NCBI GenBank assembly: GCA_011390935.1
Contig: JAABRL010000009.1
Coordinates: 45,789 to 109,788, forward strand
Reading direction: 5' to 3'
DNA from: Gemmatimonas sp.
GTDB lineage: Bacteria > Gemmatimonadota > Gemmatimonadetes > Gemmatimonadales > Gemmatimonadaceae
Length of the DNA stretch: 64,000 nucleotides
This document shows positions 24,933-35,646 of this stretch, in pieces. The notes under the pieces are model-generated. The model did not search any database. It saw only the letters and a program-made list of their open reading frames with translations, and was not told the DNA's origin. Position 1 is the stretch's first letter; each line of letters begins with the position of its first letter. The position numbers and the translations under genes were made by a program.

Positions 24933-25720
24933 GCGTCCATGGCCGCTCGCATGGCACGCGCCAGCTCGAGGGCGTGCTCGACCGACTCCTCTGCCGCGCG
25001 CACGAGGGCGCTACCCACGATGACGCCGTCGGCGAGATCTGCCGCCGCTCGCGCCTGCGCGGGGGTCGAGATGCCGAAGCCGATGCAGATCGGCAGCGAC
25101 GTTGCGCTCCGCAGGCGCGCAACGGAATCGGGCAGGTCACTCGCCAGCGCCTCACGCTCACCGGTCACGCCCAGACGCGAAATCAGATACACGAAGCCAC
25201 CGCCATGTCGCCCGATTTCGGCCATGCGTTCCGTTGGCGTGGTGGGGGCGACGAGTCGCACGAAATCGAGACCGCTGGCGCCGAACCAGGCTTCGCGGGC
25301 GCGGTCGGAGCCCACCGGGAGATCCGTCACGAGGATCCCGGACACGCCGGCGTCACGAGCGCGACGCAGGGCCGCTTCGCCGCCCGCCATCACCGGATTG
25401 AGGTACGAAAACAGTACCACCGGTATGCCGAGCGCAGCCTCCCGGATCAACTCGAGCGCACGGTCGAGATTCACCCCATGCTCGATGGCGATCTGGGAGC
25501 TGCGCTGAATGACGGGACCGTCGGCAAGCGGATCGGAAAACGGCACGCCGACTTCGAGAATATCGACGCCGGCGGCCTCGAGACCACGCATCAGCGCAAC
25601 GCTCGAGGCCGGATCGGGGTGACCGGCCGTGATGTACGCAACGAGTGCGCGGCGTCCTTCGGCGCGCAGGACAGCGAAGCGCGCATCGATGGCCGATGGC
25701 GCGGAGTTTGGAAGTGTCAC
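24929..25720 (-). CDS. trpA: Tryptophan synthase alpha chain
   Basis: The 263-residue TIM-barrel protein has the TrpA signatures LEVGVPFSDPLADGPVIQ (catalytic Glu), VTDLPV (catalytic Asp in the beta-2 loop region), and GFGISTPAQARAAADLADGVIVGSALV. It cleaves indole-3-glycerol phosphate to indole, which is tunnelled to TrpB. Start is GTG. It lies 30 nt after the HD-GYP gene, and its partner trpB is two genes upstream, so the alpha/beta genes are not adjacent. Confidence 0.95.
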   Translation of the reverse strand: MTLPNSAPSAIDARFAVLRAEGRRALVAYITAGHPDPASSVALMRGLEAAGVDILEVGVPFSDPLADGPVIQRSSQIAIEHGVNLDRALELIREAALGIPVVLFSYLNPVMAGGEAALRRARDAGVSGILVTDLPVGSDRAREAWFGASGLDFVRLVAPTTPTERMAEIGRHGGGFVYLISRLGVTGEREALASDLPDSVARLRSATSLPICIGFGISTPAQARAAADLADGVIVGSALVRAAEESVEHALELARAMRAAMDA

Positions 25721-25750
25721 GTAGTTCCGTCGGCCCAGTTCGGGCGGAGG

Positions 25751-27229
25751 TCAGGCGAAGTAGTCGGAAACCCGAATGCCCCAACGATCGGGGTTGTCGG
25801 TGCGAATGATGGTTCGGAGATAATGCCCCGAGTCGTCGCGTGCCAAGAGGTCGACCAGCGGCGGATCGGCCAGGAGGTTGCCTTGCGCGTCCGAGAGCAG
25901 CCGGACGATCGGCCGCGACAGCTCCGATTCCACCGGATTCGCCGCGTGCACCAGGCCGAGTTCGAAGCTGTCGAGCACGACGACAGTGCCCACCGGATAA
26001 ATGCCGGTGAGATTGATGAAGGCTTTCACAATGACCGGGTCAAACCCCAATCGCGCATTGTCGCGCATGCCGAGCAGGACGTCGGCGGGTGACCAGGGGC
26101 TGTCCTGATACACACGCGTGGTCGTGGCGGCGTCGAATCCGTCAGCGACCGCGATGATGCGACTGAGCAGGCTCATGCGACGCGGGCGGACAACCTTCGG
26201 ATACCCACTGAGATCCATGCGCATGTGGTGTTCGAGCGCACTCGTCATCGCGCGCCACGGCCGACCGGAGCCCAGAGGGAGCGCGAACAGTGCCAGGACG
26301 CCGCGCCAGGTATGCTCCTGAATCACGAGGCGCTCCTCCGCATCGAGCGACCCGGGTTTGTTCAACAGTTCGGTGGGCACGCGCGACTTCCCGATGTCGT
26401 GCAACAGCGCGGACACACCGAGTTCGAGCAGCTGGGGTTTGGTGAGCCCCAGTCGCCGCCCCAGTGCGACCGACAGGATGCACACGTTGACGCTGTGGAC
26501 GAACGTGTAGTCATCGAACTCGCGCAGCGTGGTGAGCCCGATGAGCGATGCGGCGTCCGTGAGGATGGCATCCACTACTGCCTGCACCGCGCGCTTGACG
26601 CGCTTCAGGCTCGGACTGCGACCGAGGCGCGCCGCGGTCATCACCTCTCGCGTGACATCGAGTGAACGCACATAGGTCTGTCGCGCGCGCTCCTTGGCAT
26701 CGAGCTCCTCGGTGGAGTCGAACTCCCCGCCGGGCGCTTCGAAGGCAAACGCATCCACCCCTGCCGTGCGCAGGCGCTGCTCCAGCTGATCGAGTCGCTC
26801 GTCCTCGGGGTACTCCAGCGGCGGCGCCTGCAAAAACGCGAGCAACACCACCCAGGCGCGCGTTTCCGGTCGTCCGATGACGCGCACCGTGCCGATGCCC
26901 GCTTCCTGCAACAACCCGATCACGTAGACGACCGCTGCGTAGTTGTCGAGCCCCAGCCGTACACGCGTCTCGTTGACGAACACGAAGTCCCCAGCGCGTC
27001 GAACCTCGCACTCCTGCTCATCGGCGACCACGCGCCCGAGCGCAGCATCGAGTTCGGCGAGTGCCTTCTGCACCGCCGCATTCTCGATCGGATACAGGCG
27101 CACCGCGCGTAGCGCCCCGTGCAATGCAACCACCAGCCCACGCGCACGTCGCTGGTCGTCTGCCTCGCCGCGCACCGCTTGCACGCGGGCCGCCTCCGGG
27201 ACGTTGGCCACATCCGCGCGCGCCGTCAT
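25751..27229 (-). CDS. HD-GYP domain protein (putative c-di-GMP phosphodiesterase)
   Basis: The 492-residue protein has an N-terminal domain (about 30-135) with LYPIENAAVQKALAELD and DFVFVNETRVRLG that resembles the N-terminus of the adjacent HEAT protein, a helical link, and an HD-GYP domain: HSVNVC, HDIGK at 277-281, EHHMRMDLSGYP with G342-Y343-P344, and RIIAVADGFDAATT. These metal-binding residues support activity. A post-HD-GYP piece (about 400-492, VVVLDSFELGLV) resembles small beta domains seen after HD-GYP. It overlaps the HEAT gene by four bases and sits between trpB and trpA. HD-GYP enzymes hydrolyse c-di-GMP or related dinucleotides. The N-terminal part is probably the sensor. Confidence 0.88.
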   Translation of the reverse strand: MTARADVANVPEAARVQAVRGEADDQRRARGLVVALHGALRAVRLYPIENAAVQKALAELDAALGRVVADEQECEVRRAGDFVFVNETRVRLGLDNYAAVVYVIGLLQEAGIGTVRVIGRPETRAWVVLLAFLQAPPLEYPEDERLDQLEQRLRTAGVDAFAFEAPGGEFDSTEELDAKERARQTYVRSLDVTREVMTAARLGRSPSLKRVKRAVQAVVDAILTDAASLIGLTTLREFDDYTFVHSVNVCILSVALGRRLGLTKPQLLELGVSALLHDIGKSRVPTELLNKPGSLDAEERLVIQEHTWRGVLALFALPLGSGRPWRAMTSALEHHMRMDLSGYPKVVRPRRMSLLSRIIAVADGFDAATTTRVYQDSPWSPADVLLGMRDNARLGFDPVIVKAFINLTGIYPVGTVVVLDSFELGLVHAANPVESELSRPIVRLLSDAQGNLLADPPLVDLLARDDSGHYLRTIIRTDNPDRWGIRVSDYFA

Positions 27230-28937
27230 GCCGAGGCTCCGCGAAGCGCTCGGGACACTTCGTTGCGCACGACTGCGTCCTTCGCATCAACGCTCTTGCG
27301 CAATGCGTCGGCGGCGAGACGGGTGCCAACCAGTCCGAGCGCGCGGGCGGCACAGGCGCGCATTTCAGTGGACTCGCGTGGACCAAGCAACGAGCGTGCA
27401 TTGAGCACGGCATCGAGCGTCGGTACGCCCGTATCACCGCAAATGGTGCCGAACGCATCGAAGAGCGCCGTCTTCTCGGTACGCTCCGCACTTCGCAGCT
27501 CCTTGCGGGCAAGCGCACGCGTGAGGCGCGGTAGCGCGGCCATGTACCGATGCGTGGCGACGGCGCGCACGGCCGCTACCCGTACGTCACGGTCCTCATC
27601 GTCAACGAGGGGCTCCAACGCCTGCAATGCACCGGTCGATCCGATCGACGAGAGCGCGTGCACCGCATCGAGGCGCAGCGACAGATCCGCGCCGCGCAGC
27701 ACCCGCGTGAGCCCGGGCACCGCCGCAGACGTACGCAGCTGTGCACTCAGCCGTATCGCGCCAAGGGCGACGGAGCCGTCGGGCCCCTCGATCAGCCGCA
27801 CGAGTTCGGCGGTGTGCTGCTCAGCCAGCCGCATCACGGCCCGTTCGACGGAACCTCGTGCGGCCCCAAGGGGTGACTGCGCCAACCACGACAGCAACGG
27901 CGAGAGCGCCGCGCCACGAAGCTCTGCGACGAGCGCTTCCAGCGTCTCGGCGCCTGGGGCGCGCGAGCCCTCATCGACGGCCTGCAACAGCTGCGCCACC
28001 ACCGCAGGATCCGAGAGACGATCGGCCAGCGCGACCAGACGATGCTGCAATTCGGACGAGAGCGCCTCGCTCCGACTGGCGGTAATGCGTGCCTCCCGCA
28101 GCGCGTACGCCGTGAGCTCGTACGCGCCGCCCGCGAGCAGATCGATCATCGTGGACTCGATATGCTCGATTGCCTCGGCCCGCACGTCGTCCTCGCGACG
28201 CAGTTCGATGATGTCGAACAACGTCGCCAGCACGGCACGGCGCGGATCCTGCCCGAACTCCGATCGCACCTCGTCCTGCAGGTACGCCAGTTCGCGCGCA
28301 TCGAGGAAATACAGCGTGCTGTCGAAGTCCTCCATGCGCAGCACACCGGGCGGACCGTCACCGAGCAGTGGCGACTCCGCAGCCGCGAGGCCCACTCCAG
28401 GCCGATCACCGTGGCCCCCCGCGTCGAACTGGCCGCCTCCGGCGCGGTGCGTGCTCAGGGCGGTCGCGTCAGGCACGCCACCCACGTCCACAAAGCGATA
28501 GTGCAGCGTCTCGAGGTCGGCGACCCACAGCATCGTGACCAGATCATCGTCGTCGGGCGCCGCCTGGCGCGCGCGCTGCAAGATCTGCAGAAACGGCGTC
28601 AGTGCCTCCGACTCGAACCCGGTGTGCAGCGTGAGCACGCGAACGCCATCGCGGTAGAGGATCCACGGGATGCCGTCGGTCGGACGGTCCAACTCACGGT
28701 GCACGACGTGCCCCTCGAACACGAACTCGCTCTCGCGAACCAGCACACGCAGTGCGATGCCGTCATCGGCGAAACATGCGGCGAATGCGGAGCGCGCGGT
28801 ATCGAGGGCACGCTCGCGCATCGGATTGTTGGGCAGATACAACTGCCACGCACGAAATGCCTTGGACAGCGCGCGGAACGCCTCCTCGACGAGCGGTGCG
28901 ACCGCACCGTGCGCCTCACGCGCGCTGACCCCCTGCA

Positions 28938-28938
<1 letters not shown>
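27226..28938 (-). CDS. HEAT-repeat protein with N-terminal domain shared with the adjacent HD-GYP protein
   Basis: The 570-residue protein begins at ATG 28938, overlapping the trpB stop by one base; the open frame upstream lies inside trpB. Residues 10-115 (ALSKAFRAWQLYLPNNPMRERAL, EFVFEGHVVHRE, ALTPFLQILQRA) look like the HD-GYP N-terminus. A Gly/Asp-rich linker near 165-190 is followed by an all-helical region and HEAT repeats from about 330 to 570, for example LRLDAVHALSSIGSTGALQAL and DVRVAAVRAVATHRYMAAL. No catalytic motif is seen. It probably acts as a scaffold for protein-protein binding; the likely partner is the HD-GYP protein. Confidence 0.75.
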
Positions 28939-30143
<1,205 letters not shown>

Positions 30144-30148
30144 CTGCG

Positions 30149-30805
30149 CTATCCCCGCACTGCGTGAACAAAGGCCTGCAACCGCTCGGGATCCTTGATC
30201 CCCGGTGCAGATTCCACTCCGGAAGATACGTCGACAACATCGGGTCGAAGGAGGTCGATGGCGGCGCCGACGTTACCCGCGTGCAAGCCACCGGCCAGTA
30301 CCAGCCGCACCGAGGGAAAGTCGCGTCGCCAGTCGGCCACGTCTCGCGCCAATGCGGCCCAATCGAGCGCTACGCCGGTGCCGCCGAGCTGTCCCGGTAC
30401 CTTCGCGTCCAGCACGAGCGCTTCCGCATGGGCCGCCAGTTCCCACGCCAACCGGGGCAGCGGCGCTCCCGCAACGCGCAGCACCGGCCAGCAACGCACA
30501 CCGGCGGCCACGACCTCCGCCAGCTGATCTGCCTGCGGATCGCCGTGCCACTGCACGACGTCGGCGCCCAGCTCCGCCTGCTCGCGCATCACGTCGGCGA
30601 TGGTGAGATGCCCGAGCACGGCAACGCGTTCAACCCCCACGCGCGGTGATCCGAGCAGCGTGCGCCAGGCCGGTGCGTCGAGCAGGCGCGGTCCACCGGC
30701 CCGAATGCCTCCGAGGTACGTGGCCCCCAGCGAGACCGCCAACGCCGCGTCGGCCGCGCGCATCAAGCCGCACACCTTGATGGCAGGAGGAGTCCCGCGC
30801 GTCAC
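30149..30805 (-). CDS. trpF: Phosphoribosylanthranilate isomerase
   Basis: The 218-residue protein begins at GTG 30805, overlapping the trpC stop (GTGA); the open frame upstream lies inside trpC. The catalytic cysteine lies in [12 protein letters not shown], the general acid Asp in [14 protein letters not shown], and the phosphate-binding loop in [10 protein letters not shown] with VDVSSGVE. The residue order is that of TrpF. It performs an Amadori rearrangement in tryptophan synthesis. Confidence 0.95.
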   Translation of the reverse strand: MTRGTPPAIKVCGLMRAADAALAVSLGATYLGGIRAGGPRLLDAPAWRTLLGSPRVGVERVAVLGHLTIADVMREQAELGADVVQWHGDPQADQLAEVVAAGVRCWPVLRVAGAPLPRLAWELAAHAEALVLDAKVPGQLGGTGVALDWAALARDVADWRRDFPSVRLVLAGGLHAGNVGAAIDLLRPDVVDVSSGVESAPGIKDPERLQAFVHAVRG

Positions 30806-31686
30806 CGCTCGATACGGTGCAGTTCGGCGAACGCGGCAACAGCCGCCGCGGGGTTGGGGGACGCCGAAATGGCGGAGCCGATCAGCAACGCATCGGCGCC
30901 CGCCTGGCGGGACGTTTCCGCATCGGCAGGCAGGCCGAACCCGCTTTCGGCGATCGCGATGCATTCGCGGGGAATCCCCGGGATGACCGTGGGCGCGGTG
31001 GCCGGGTCGATGATCAAGGTTTCCAGATTCCGATTATTGACACCGATGACCGTGGCCCCGAGCGCAATCGCCCGGTCGCGCTCCGCGTCGTCGCGAATCT
31101 CCACGAGCACCTCGAGTCCGGCCCGACCTGCCTCGGTGAACAGCGCCCGCAGCAGTTCGGGGCTCAGCGCGCGGGCGATGAGCAGCACGGCGGCAGCGCC
31201 ATGCACGCGAGCCTCCCAGATCTGCACCGGGGCGACAATGAAGTCCTTACGCAAGACGGGGATCGAGACGGCGGCCGTGACCGCGGCGAGGTCTTCGAGC
31301 GATCCGCCGAATCGATCCGGTTCCGTGAGCACGGAGATGGCCGCGGCGCCACCGGCCTGGTACGCACGCGCCTGCGTGGCCGCGTCAAGCGTTGGGGCGA
31401 TGGGTCCCTTGGAGGGGGAGGCGCGCTTGACCTCGGCGATGACCCGGAGGGTGTCCCCGCGGAGGGCACGAGCGAAGGCCGGCGGCGGTGGCAGTTCGCC
31501 GGCGCGGGCTTCGAGCGCGGGCAGACACGCCGCGACGGCGTCGGCACGGGCGTGCGCGCGGGCAACGAGCTCGCCGAGCGTGCCGGTGGGCGGCGTCCAG
31601 GCACGGTTGCCTGCGATCGACTGCGGGAGTTCCGCGTTGACGGGTTGCACTTCGGCCCCTGTTCGGTTAACGTGAATTCGGCACAT
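30802..31686 (-). CDS. trpC: Indole-3-glycerol phosphate synthase
   Basis: The 294-residue protein has the TrpC residues RVIAEVKRASPSKG (catalytic Lys), LTEPDRFGGSLEDL, VLRKDFIV, GVNNRNLETL and IAIAESGF. It is longer than usual because of about 30 extra N-terminal residues; GTG codons at 31650 or 31641 could be the true start. It is the first gene of the trpC-F-B run and faces lexA across 54 nt, so both promoters must lie in this gap or inside the start regions. Confidence 0.95.
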   Translation of the reverse strand: MCRIHVNRTGAEVQPVNAELPQSIAGNRAWTPPTGTLGELVARAHARADAVAACLPALEARAGELPPPPAFARALRGDTLRVIAEVKRASPSKGPIAPTLDAATQARAYQAGGAAAISVLTEPDRFGGSLEDLAAVTAAVSIPVLRKDFIVAPVQIWEARVHGAAAVLLIARALSPELLRALFTEAGRAGLEVLVEIRDDAERDRAIALGATVIGVNNRNLETLIIDPATAPTVIPGIPRECIAIAESGFGLPADAETSRQAGADALLIGSAISASPNPAAAVAAFAELHRIER

Positions 31687-31726
31687 TTTCGGGAACCCCT
31701 CCCCGGCGTCCTGCCACTCCCTTACC

Positions 31727-31734
31727 TGGAGGAG
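31727..31734 (+). promoter_or_regulatory. Ribosome binding site of lexA
   Basis: TGGAGGAG lies six bases before ATG 31741 and decides the lexA start against a much longer open frame that runs through trpC on the opposite strand. Confidence 0.7.
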
Positions 31735-31740
31735 TCCGCC

Positions 31741-32349
31741 ATGCCGCTCACCAAGCGCCAGCGCGAGATCCTGAGTTTCCTCACGGCGTATTCAGAGGAG
31801 CACGGCTACGCGCCGAGTTTCGAGGAGATCGCCTCGCGGTTCAACTATAACTCGTTGGCCACCGTGCACGAGCATCTCACGAACCTCGAACGCAAGGGCT
31901 ACATCCGCCGGTCGTACAACGAGAGTCGGGCGATCGAGATTCTGCCGTCGGAGGCCTTCCAGCGCTCGGTGGAGTTGCCCTTGCTCGGCCTGGTTGCGGC
32001 CGGATCACCGATCGAGGCACTCACGCACAACGAATCCATTTCAGTGCCGGACACGTTCCTGCGCAAGAATGGCAGTCACTACGTGCTTCGGGTGCGTGGC
32101 GAGAGCATGATCGACGACCACATCGAAGATGGCGATTATGTGGTGGTGAACGAGCGGCAGTCGGCGGACAACGGGGAAATGGTGATCGCGCTGCTCGATG
32201 GCGCCGCCGCCACGGTCAAGCGGTACTACCGGGAGCGCGACGGTCGCATTCGACTGCAGCCGGCGAACGACGCGATGCAGCCGCTCATCGTGCACGAGGA
32301 CGATGTGCGCATTCAAGGCATCGTGGTGGGTGTCCTGCGGCGCTACTGA
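31741..32349 (+). CDS. lexA: LexA SOS-response repressor
   Basis: The 202-residue protein has a winged helix N-terminus (MPLTKRQREILSFL, SFEEIASRFNYNSLATVHEHL, recognition helix at about 37-50), a cleavage site A87-G88 in LVAAGSP, and the serine/lysine dyad S122 (RGESMIDD) and K160 (AATVKRYY). It is therefore predicted self-cleavable with RecA. The recognition helix sequence NYNSLATVHEHL resembles non-enterobacterial LexA, so its operator need not be the E. coli box. It sits as a single plus-strand gene between the trpD and trpC minus-strand blocks. Confidence 0.95.
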   Translation: MPLTKRQREILSFLTAYSEEHGYAPSFEEIASRFNYNSLATVHEHLTNLERKGYIRRSYNESRAIEILPSEAFQRSVELPLLGLVAAGSPIEALTHNESISVPDTFLRKNGSHYVLRVRGESMIDDHIEDGDYVVVNERQSADNGEMVIALLDGAAATVKRYYRERDGRIRLQPANDAMQPLIVHEDDVRIQGIVVGVLRRY

Positions 32350-32366
32350 GCCGCCGCTCCGGCGGC
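32350..32366. terminator. GC-rich hairpin between convergent lexA and trpD
   Basis: A 7-bp perfect stem, GCCGCCG / CGGCGGC with a CTC loop, begins just after the lexA stop and lies in the 19-nt gap before the trpD stop. It has no U-tract on either strand, so it may work as a weak or factor-assisted terminator for both genes. Confidence 0.45.
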
Positions 32367-32368
32367 GT

Positions 32369-33415
32369 TCAGCGCGGTTCCGCGAAGGCGATTCGTAGCG
32401 CGCTCAGGGCTCGCGTGCCAGCGCCATCCTCCAGGGCGCTGCGTGCGAGCTGAATCGAGTCCCGGTAGTCATTCCGGAGTCCGGAAACCAGAATCGCCGC
32501 TGCCGCATTCAGCACGACTGCAGCGCGCGCTGCCGGCGACCCGCCCCCCGCGAGGACGGCTTCGATCAGCGCGGCATTGTCCGTTGGTTCACCGCCATCG
32601 AGATCCGACGCCTCTATCCCGTCGTAGCCAGCCCACGCCGGATCGATCTCCCACTCCGTCACCGTGCCGTTGCGGACTTCGAGCACGGTTGTCGTGCCAA
32701 GCGGCGATACCTCATCCATGCCGGGCTCGCCGTGCACCACGAGTGCGCGCGACGAGCCCAACAGAGCGAGCGCCCCGGCAATGAGCGGTAGGCGAGTACG
32801 ATCGGCCACACCCACCACCTGCCGACCGGCCTGCGCCGGATTGGCCAGTGGGCCCACGATGTTCATCACGGTGGGGATCGCGAGCTCGCGACGAATCGGG
32901 CCCACGTGACGCATTGCCGGATGCATCAGCGGCGCAAACATGAACGTGATGCCGGCCGTCTCCAGCGCATGTCGCATCGTGGCCGGCGAGGTTTCCACGG
33001 CCACGCCCAGCGCCTCCAGCACGTCTGCGCTCCCTGATCGCGACGTGAACGAGCGGTTCCCATGCTTGGCGATGCGCACCCCGGCACCCGCCGCCAGCAT
33101 CGCGGCCGCGGTTGAGATATTGAACGTGGTGAGCGTTCCACCGCCGGTGCCACAGGTGTCCACCAAGCCGTCGGCGTCCGCGACATCGATCGTGACCATC
33201 GCCCCGCGCAGCGCTTGCGCCACGCCGGCGACTTCGGCGGCTGTTTCTCCCTTCACGCGCAGCGCCATCAGCAGCGCCGCCACCTGGGCGGGCGTCGCTT
33301 CGCCTCGCATGATGACGTCAAAGGCCCCGGTGATCGATTCGCGATCGAGTGACTCGCCACTGGCCAGCCGCCGAATCGCGGCCCGCAGCGCGTTCCCCGC
33401 CAGATCAGCTGACAT
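32369..33415 (-). CDS. trpD: Anthranilate phosphoribosyltransferase
   Basis: The 348-residue protein carries the PRPP glycine loop DTCGTGGGTLTTFNIS, KHGNRSFTSRSGSADVLEALG, and VHGEPGMDEVSP, as in TrpD. The N-terminal helical domain (LASGESLDRESITGAFDVIM) is standard. It ends convergently with lexA. Its start lies inside the 3' end of the GAF-domain gene (11-nt overlap). No fused TrpG amidotransferase is present. Confidence 0.95.
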   Translation of the reverse strand: MSADLAGNALRAAIRRLASGESLDRESITGAFDVIMRGEATPAQVAALLMALRVKGETAAEVAGVAQALRGAMVTIDVADADGLVDTCGTGGGTLTTFNISTAAAMLAAGAGVRIAKHGNRSFTSRSGSADVLEALGVAVETSPATMRHALETAGITFMFAPLMHPAMRHVGPIRRELAIPTVMNIVGPLANPAQAGRQVVGVADRTRLPLIAGALALLGSSRALVVHGEPGMDEVSPLGTTTVLEVRNGTVTEWEIDPAWAGYDGIEASDLDGGEPTDNAALIEAVLAGGGSPAARAAVVLNAAAAILVSGLRNDYRDSIQLARSALEDGAGTRALSALRIAFAEPR

Positions 33416-34754
33416 CGAGCGTGGTGATCAGACGTTCAGGGAGCCGACCATTCGAGGCCACGAGCGAAATCACCAGGGCGAGCAACCGCACGCGTTCCAC
33501 ATCTTCCTCCGTGTACACCCCAAGCCGGGCGCGATTGGTCAGATTGAGCACACCCACGAGCGCGCCATGATACACCAGGGGAAAGCTGATGAAGCTGCCG
33601 GTGGTGAAGTACTGATCGCGCAGCAACGGGTGCCGATCGGCCTGCGCAACATCCTGCACCAGCAAAGGTTCGCGCGCCGCGGCCACGCGTCCCGAGACCC
33701 CTTCCCCGATCCGAATGCGCATGCCGATGGGGACGTCGGGGGACAAGCCCCGACCGGCGGCGAGATACATGTGATCGGGTTCGGGGGCGATCAGCATGAG
33801 CGAACAGCGCTGCGCCTGCATATCGTCGCCCACGAGCGCGAGCAGTCCGTCCACGAGCACGCTTGCCTCGCTCGTGGTGGCATCGAGCGTGAGCACGCGA
33901 TCCAGCAGATACAGCGTGCGCGTGCGCTGCCGGAGTGCCTCGTTGCGACGGTGCAGTTCGAGATGCGCCTGCTCGAGCTGTCCGACCGCCGACATGATCT
34001 GCTGCTCGGCCAAGTCGGCTTTGCGCTCCGCCCGGCGCACCGACTCTTCCGCGCGCGCCGTCTCCGCCTGGAGGGCAACGACTTCGGCGGGCGACAGGGC
34101 CGGCACCCCGCTGGGCGTCGTGTTGCGTACCTCTCGCAGTTCACTTTCCAGTGCGCGAAGCTTCCGGACGTATTCGCCGTGGACGCGCTGCGTGACGTCC
34201 TCCAGCGTGCGCACCGCTTCTTCGCGGGCCTCTCGCTCGGAGAGTCGGCTGTACGCCAGATCGAAGAGCGCCAACGCCGGCGTGATGCGTTCGGCCGTTC
34301 GGGCGCCGAAAATCTTGCGCGGCTCGTATAGGGCGAGCACCGCGGCGAGATACCCCTCCACGCGCAACCCGCGCAGCGCCAACACGCCGCCGTCCAGCGT
34401 TTGCGTGAAGCCGAAGAGGCGCACGTAGTCGGCGGAGCGATCGGAGAGGTCCACAAACTGTCCGCCGGCCGCGACCTTCATGCGCACGGGCGCCGGCAGG
34501 TGATCGAAGGTGGTCTCCACCGCGCTGCGCTCCACTCGTCCGCCCACCGGGGTGAGCCGCTCGCGCAGCATCTCCCGTCGGCCGTCATAGTGCAGCAGCG
34601 CGATCGCCGCGCTGCGATCCAGTTCGAGCAGACTCTCGTTGAGCGCGACCAGCGCCCCGTCGAGATCCGACGTGGCGCCGAGAGCGTGCGCGAGAGAGGC
34701 GAGAGAGCGAGGGGCCACGAGAATCGTTGGGTCAGAGTCACGACAGCCGAGCAA
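33405..34754 (-). CDS. GAF-domain sensor protein with coiled coil
   Basis: The 449-residue protein starts with TTG at 34754, eight bases after GGAG. The first part (about 10-160) looks GAF-like (LDGALVALNESLLELDRSAAIAL); the middle (about 165-285) is a charged coiled coil (REEAVRTLEDVTQRV to ELHRRNEAL); the end (about 290-440) is a clearer GAF domain (QAQRCSLMLIAPEPDHMYL, VAAAREPLLVQDV, SFPLVYHGALVGVLNLTN). No output domain (kinase, GGDEF, helix-turn-helix) is visible. It overlaps trpD by 11 nt. The ligand is unknown. Confidence 0.8.
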   Translation of the reverse strand: MLGCRDSDPTILVAPRSLASLAHALGATSDLDGALVALNESLLELDRSAAIALLHYDGRREMLRERLTPVGGRVERSAVETTFDHLPAPVRMKVAAGGQFVDLSDRSADYVRLFGFTQTLDGGVLALRGLRVEGYLAAVLALYEPRKIFGARTAERITPALALFDLAYSRLSEREAREEAVRTLEDVTQRVHGEYVRKLRALESELREVRNTTPSGVPALSPAEVVALQAETARAEESVRRAERKADLAEQQIMSAVGQLEQAHLELHRRNEALRQRTRTLYLLDRVLTLDATTSEASVLVDGLLALVGDDMQAQRCSLMLIAPEPDHMYLAAGRGLSPDVPIGMRIRIGEGVSGRVAAAREPLLVQDVAQADRHPLLRDQYFTTGSFISFPLVYHGALVGVLNLTNRARLGVYTEEDVERVRLLALVISLVASNGRLPERLITTLDVS

Positions 34755-34860
34755 TGTGAGAACTCCGCTGGCGTCCTGTCAAACATGCGCCAGCGGCAGC
34801 GGCCGGCGTCGCAACCCGATGCTTGAAGGGGGGAGCGGCGCACGGTAACTTACATGGCTC

Positions 34861-35646
34861 ATGGAATCCGACGATCTCGCCTCGTTTCTGTTGCTCACTC
34901 ACTATGACGGTGGGGCGTTTTCGGGGTGGCAGCGGCAACCCGCCGCCCGAACGGTTCAGGGCGAAATGGAGCGCGCGCTGGCCATCATCTGTGGCGAGTC
35001 CGTGACGGCCGTGGGCTCCGGACGCACCGATGCCGGGGTGCACGCCCGTGGTCAGGCGGTCGGTGTGCGCGTTTCGTCGCGGTGGACCGCGGCGGCGTTG
35101 CGACGAGCGACCAACGCGAAATTGCCGGCCGACGTCTGGGTCGCGGAGGTGTACCCCATGTGTGCCACGTTCCATCCCCGCTATAGTGCGGAGCGGCGGC
35201 GGTACACGTATACGGTGGGCACCGACCGCGAGGCGAAGTCCCCTTTTCGCCGACGGACCGAGTGGCCACTCGGACGAGCGCTGGATCTTGCGCTGCTGCA
35301 GGCTGAGGCGGCGTCCATTCCCGGCGAGCACGCATTTCGCGCGTTTGCCGTCCTGGGCACGGCGCCGGATACGGACGATCATCGCTGCCTGATTACGCGG
35401 GCACACTGGGAGGCGCGCCCCGGCGGCGTGGTCTTCGAAATCGAGGCCAATCGCTTTCTGCACCACATGGTGCGTTTTCTGGTCGGCACGATGGTGGACG
35501 TCGGGCTAGGCCGACGCCCGCCGGGCACGATCGCCGAACTGCTCGTGGCCGGCGACAATCGGGGGACTTCGGCCCCGGCGCCGCCCCAGGGATTGTTCCT
35601 GGAGCAGGTCCAGTATCCCGCGACCCTTTATCTTTCTCCGACGTGA
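34861..35646 (+). CDS. truA: tRNA pseudouridine(38-40) synthase TruA
   Basis: The 261-residue protein has the catalytic Asp D57 in GSGRTDAGVHA, the N-terminal YDGGAFSGWQRQ, YTYTVGTDREAKSPF and the C-terminal LHHMVRFLVGTMVDVG, all conserved in TruA, which modifies the anticodon stem-loop positions 38-40. It is the first gene of the plus-strand purine operon and ends overlapping the transaldolase-like gene (ATGA-like four-base overlap). Confidence 0.95.
   Translation: MESDDLASFLLLTHYDGGAFSGWQRQPAARTVQGEMERALAIICGESVTAVGSGRTDAGVHARGQAVGVRVSSRWTAAALRRATNAKLPADVWVAEVYPMCATFHPRYSAERRRYTYTVGTDREAKSPFRRRTEWPLGRALDLALLQAEAASIPGEHAFRAFAVLGTAPDTDDHRCLITRAHWEARPGGVVFEIEANRFLHHMVRFLVGTMVDVGLGRRPPGTIAELLVAGDNRGTSAPAPPQGLFLEQVQYPATLYLSPT

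Noticed and set aside
30817..31740. N-terminal extension of lexA through trpC
   Set aside because: The open frame is antisense to trpC; a strong ribosome site and LexA homology start at 31741.
31687..31740. A LexA operator in the lexA/trpC gap
   Set aside because: GTTAAC and GAATTC palindromes are present but no match to known LexA boxes; the evidence is too weak for a feature.
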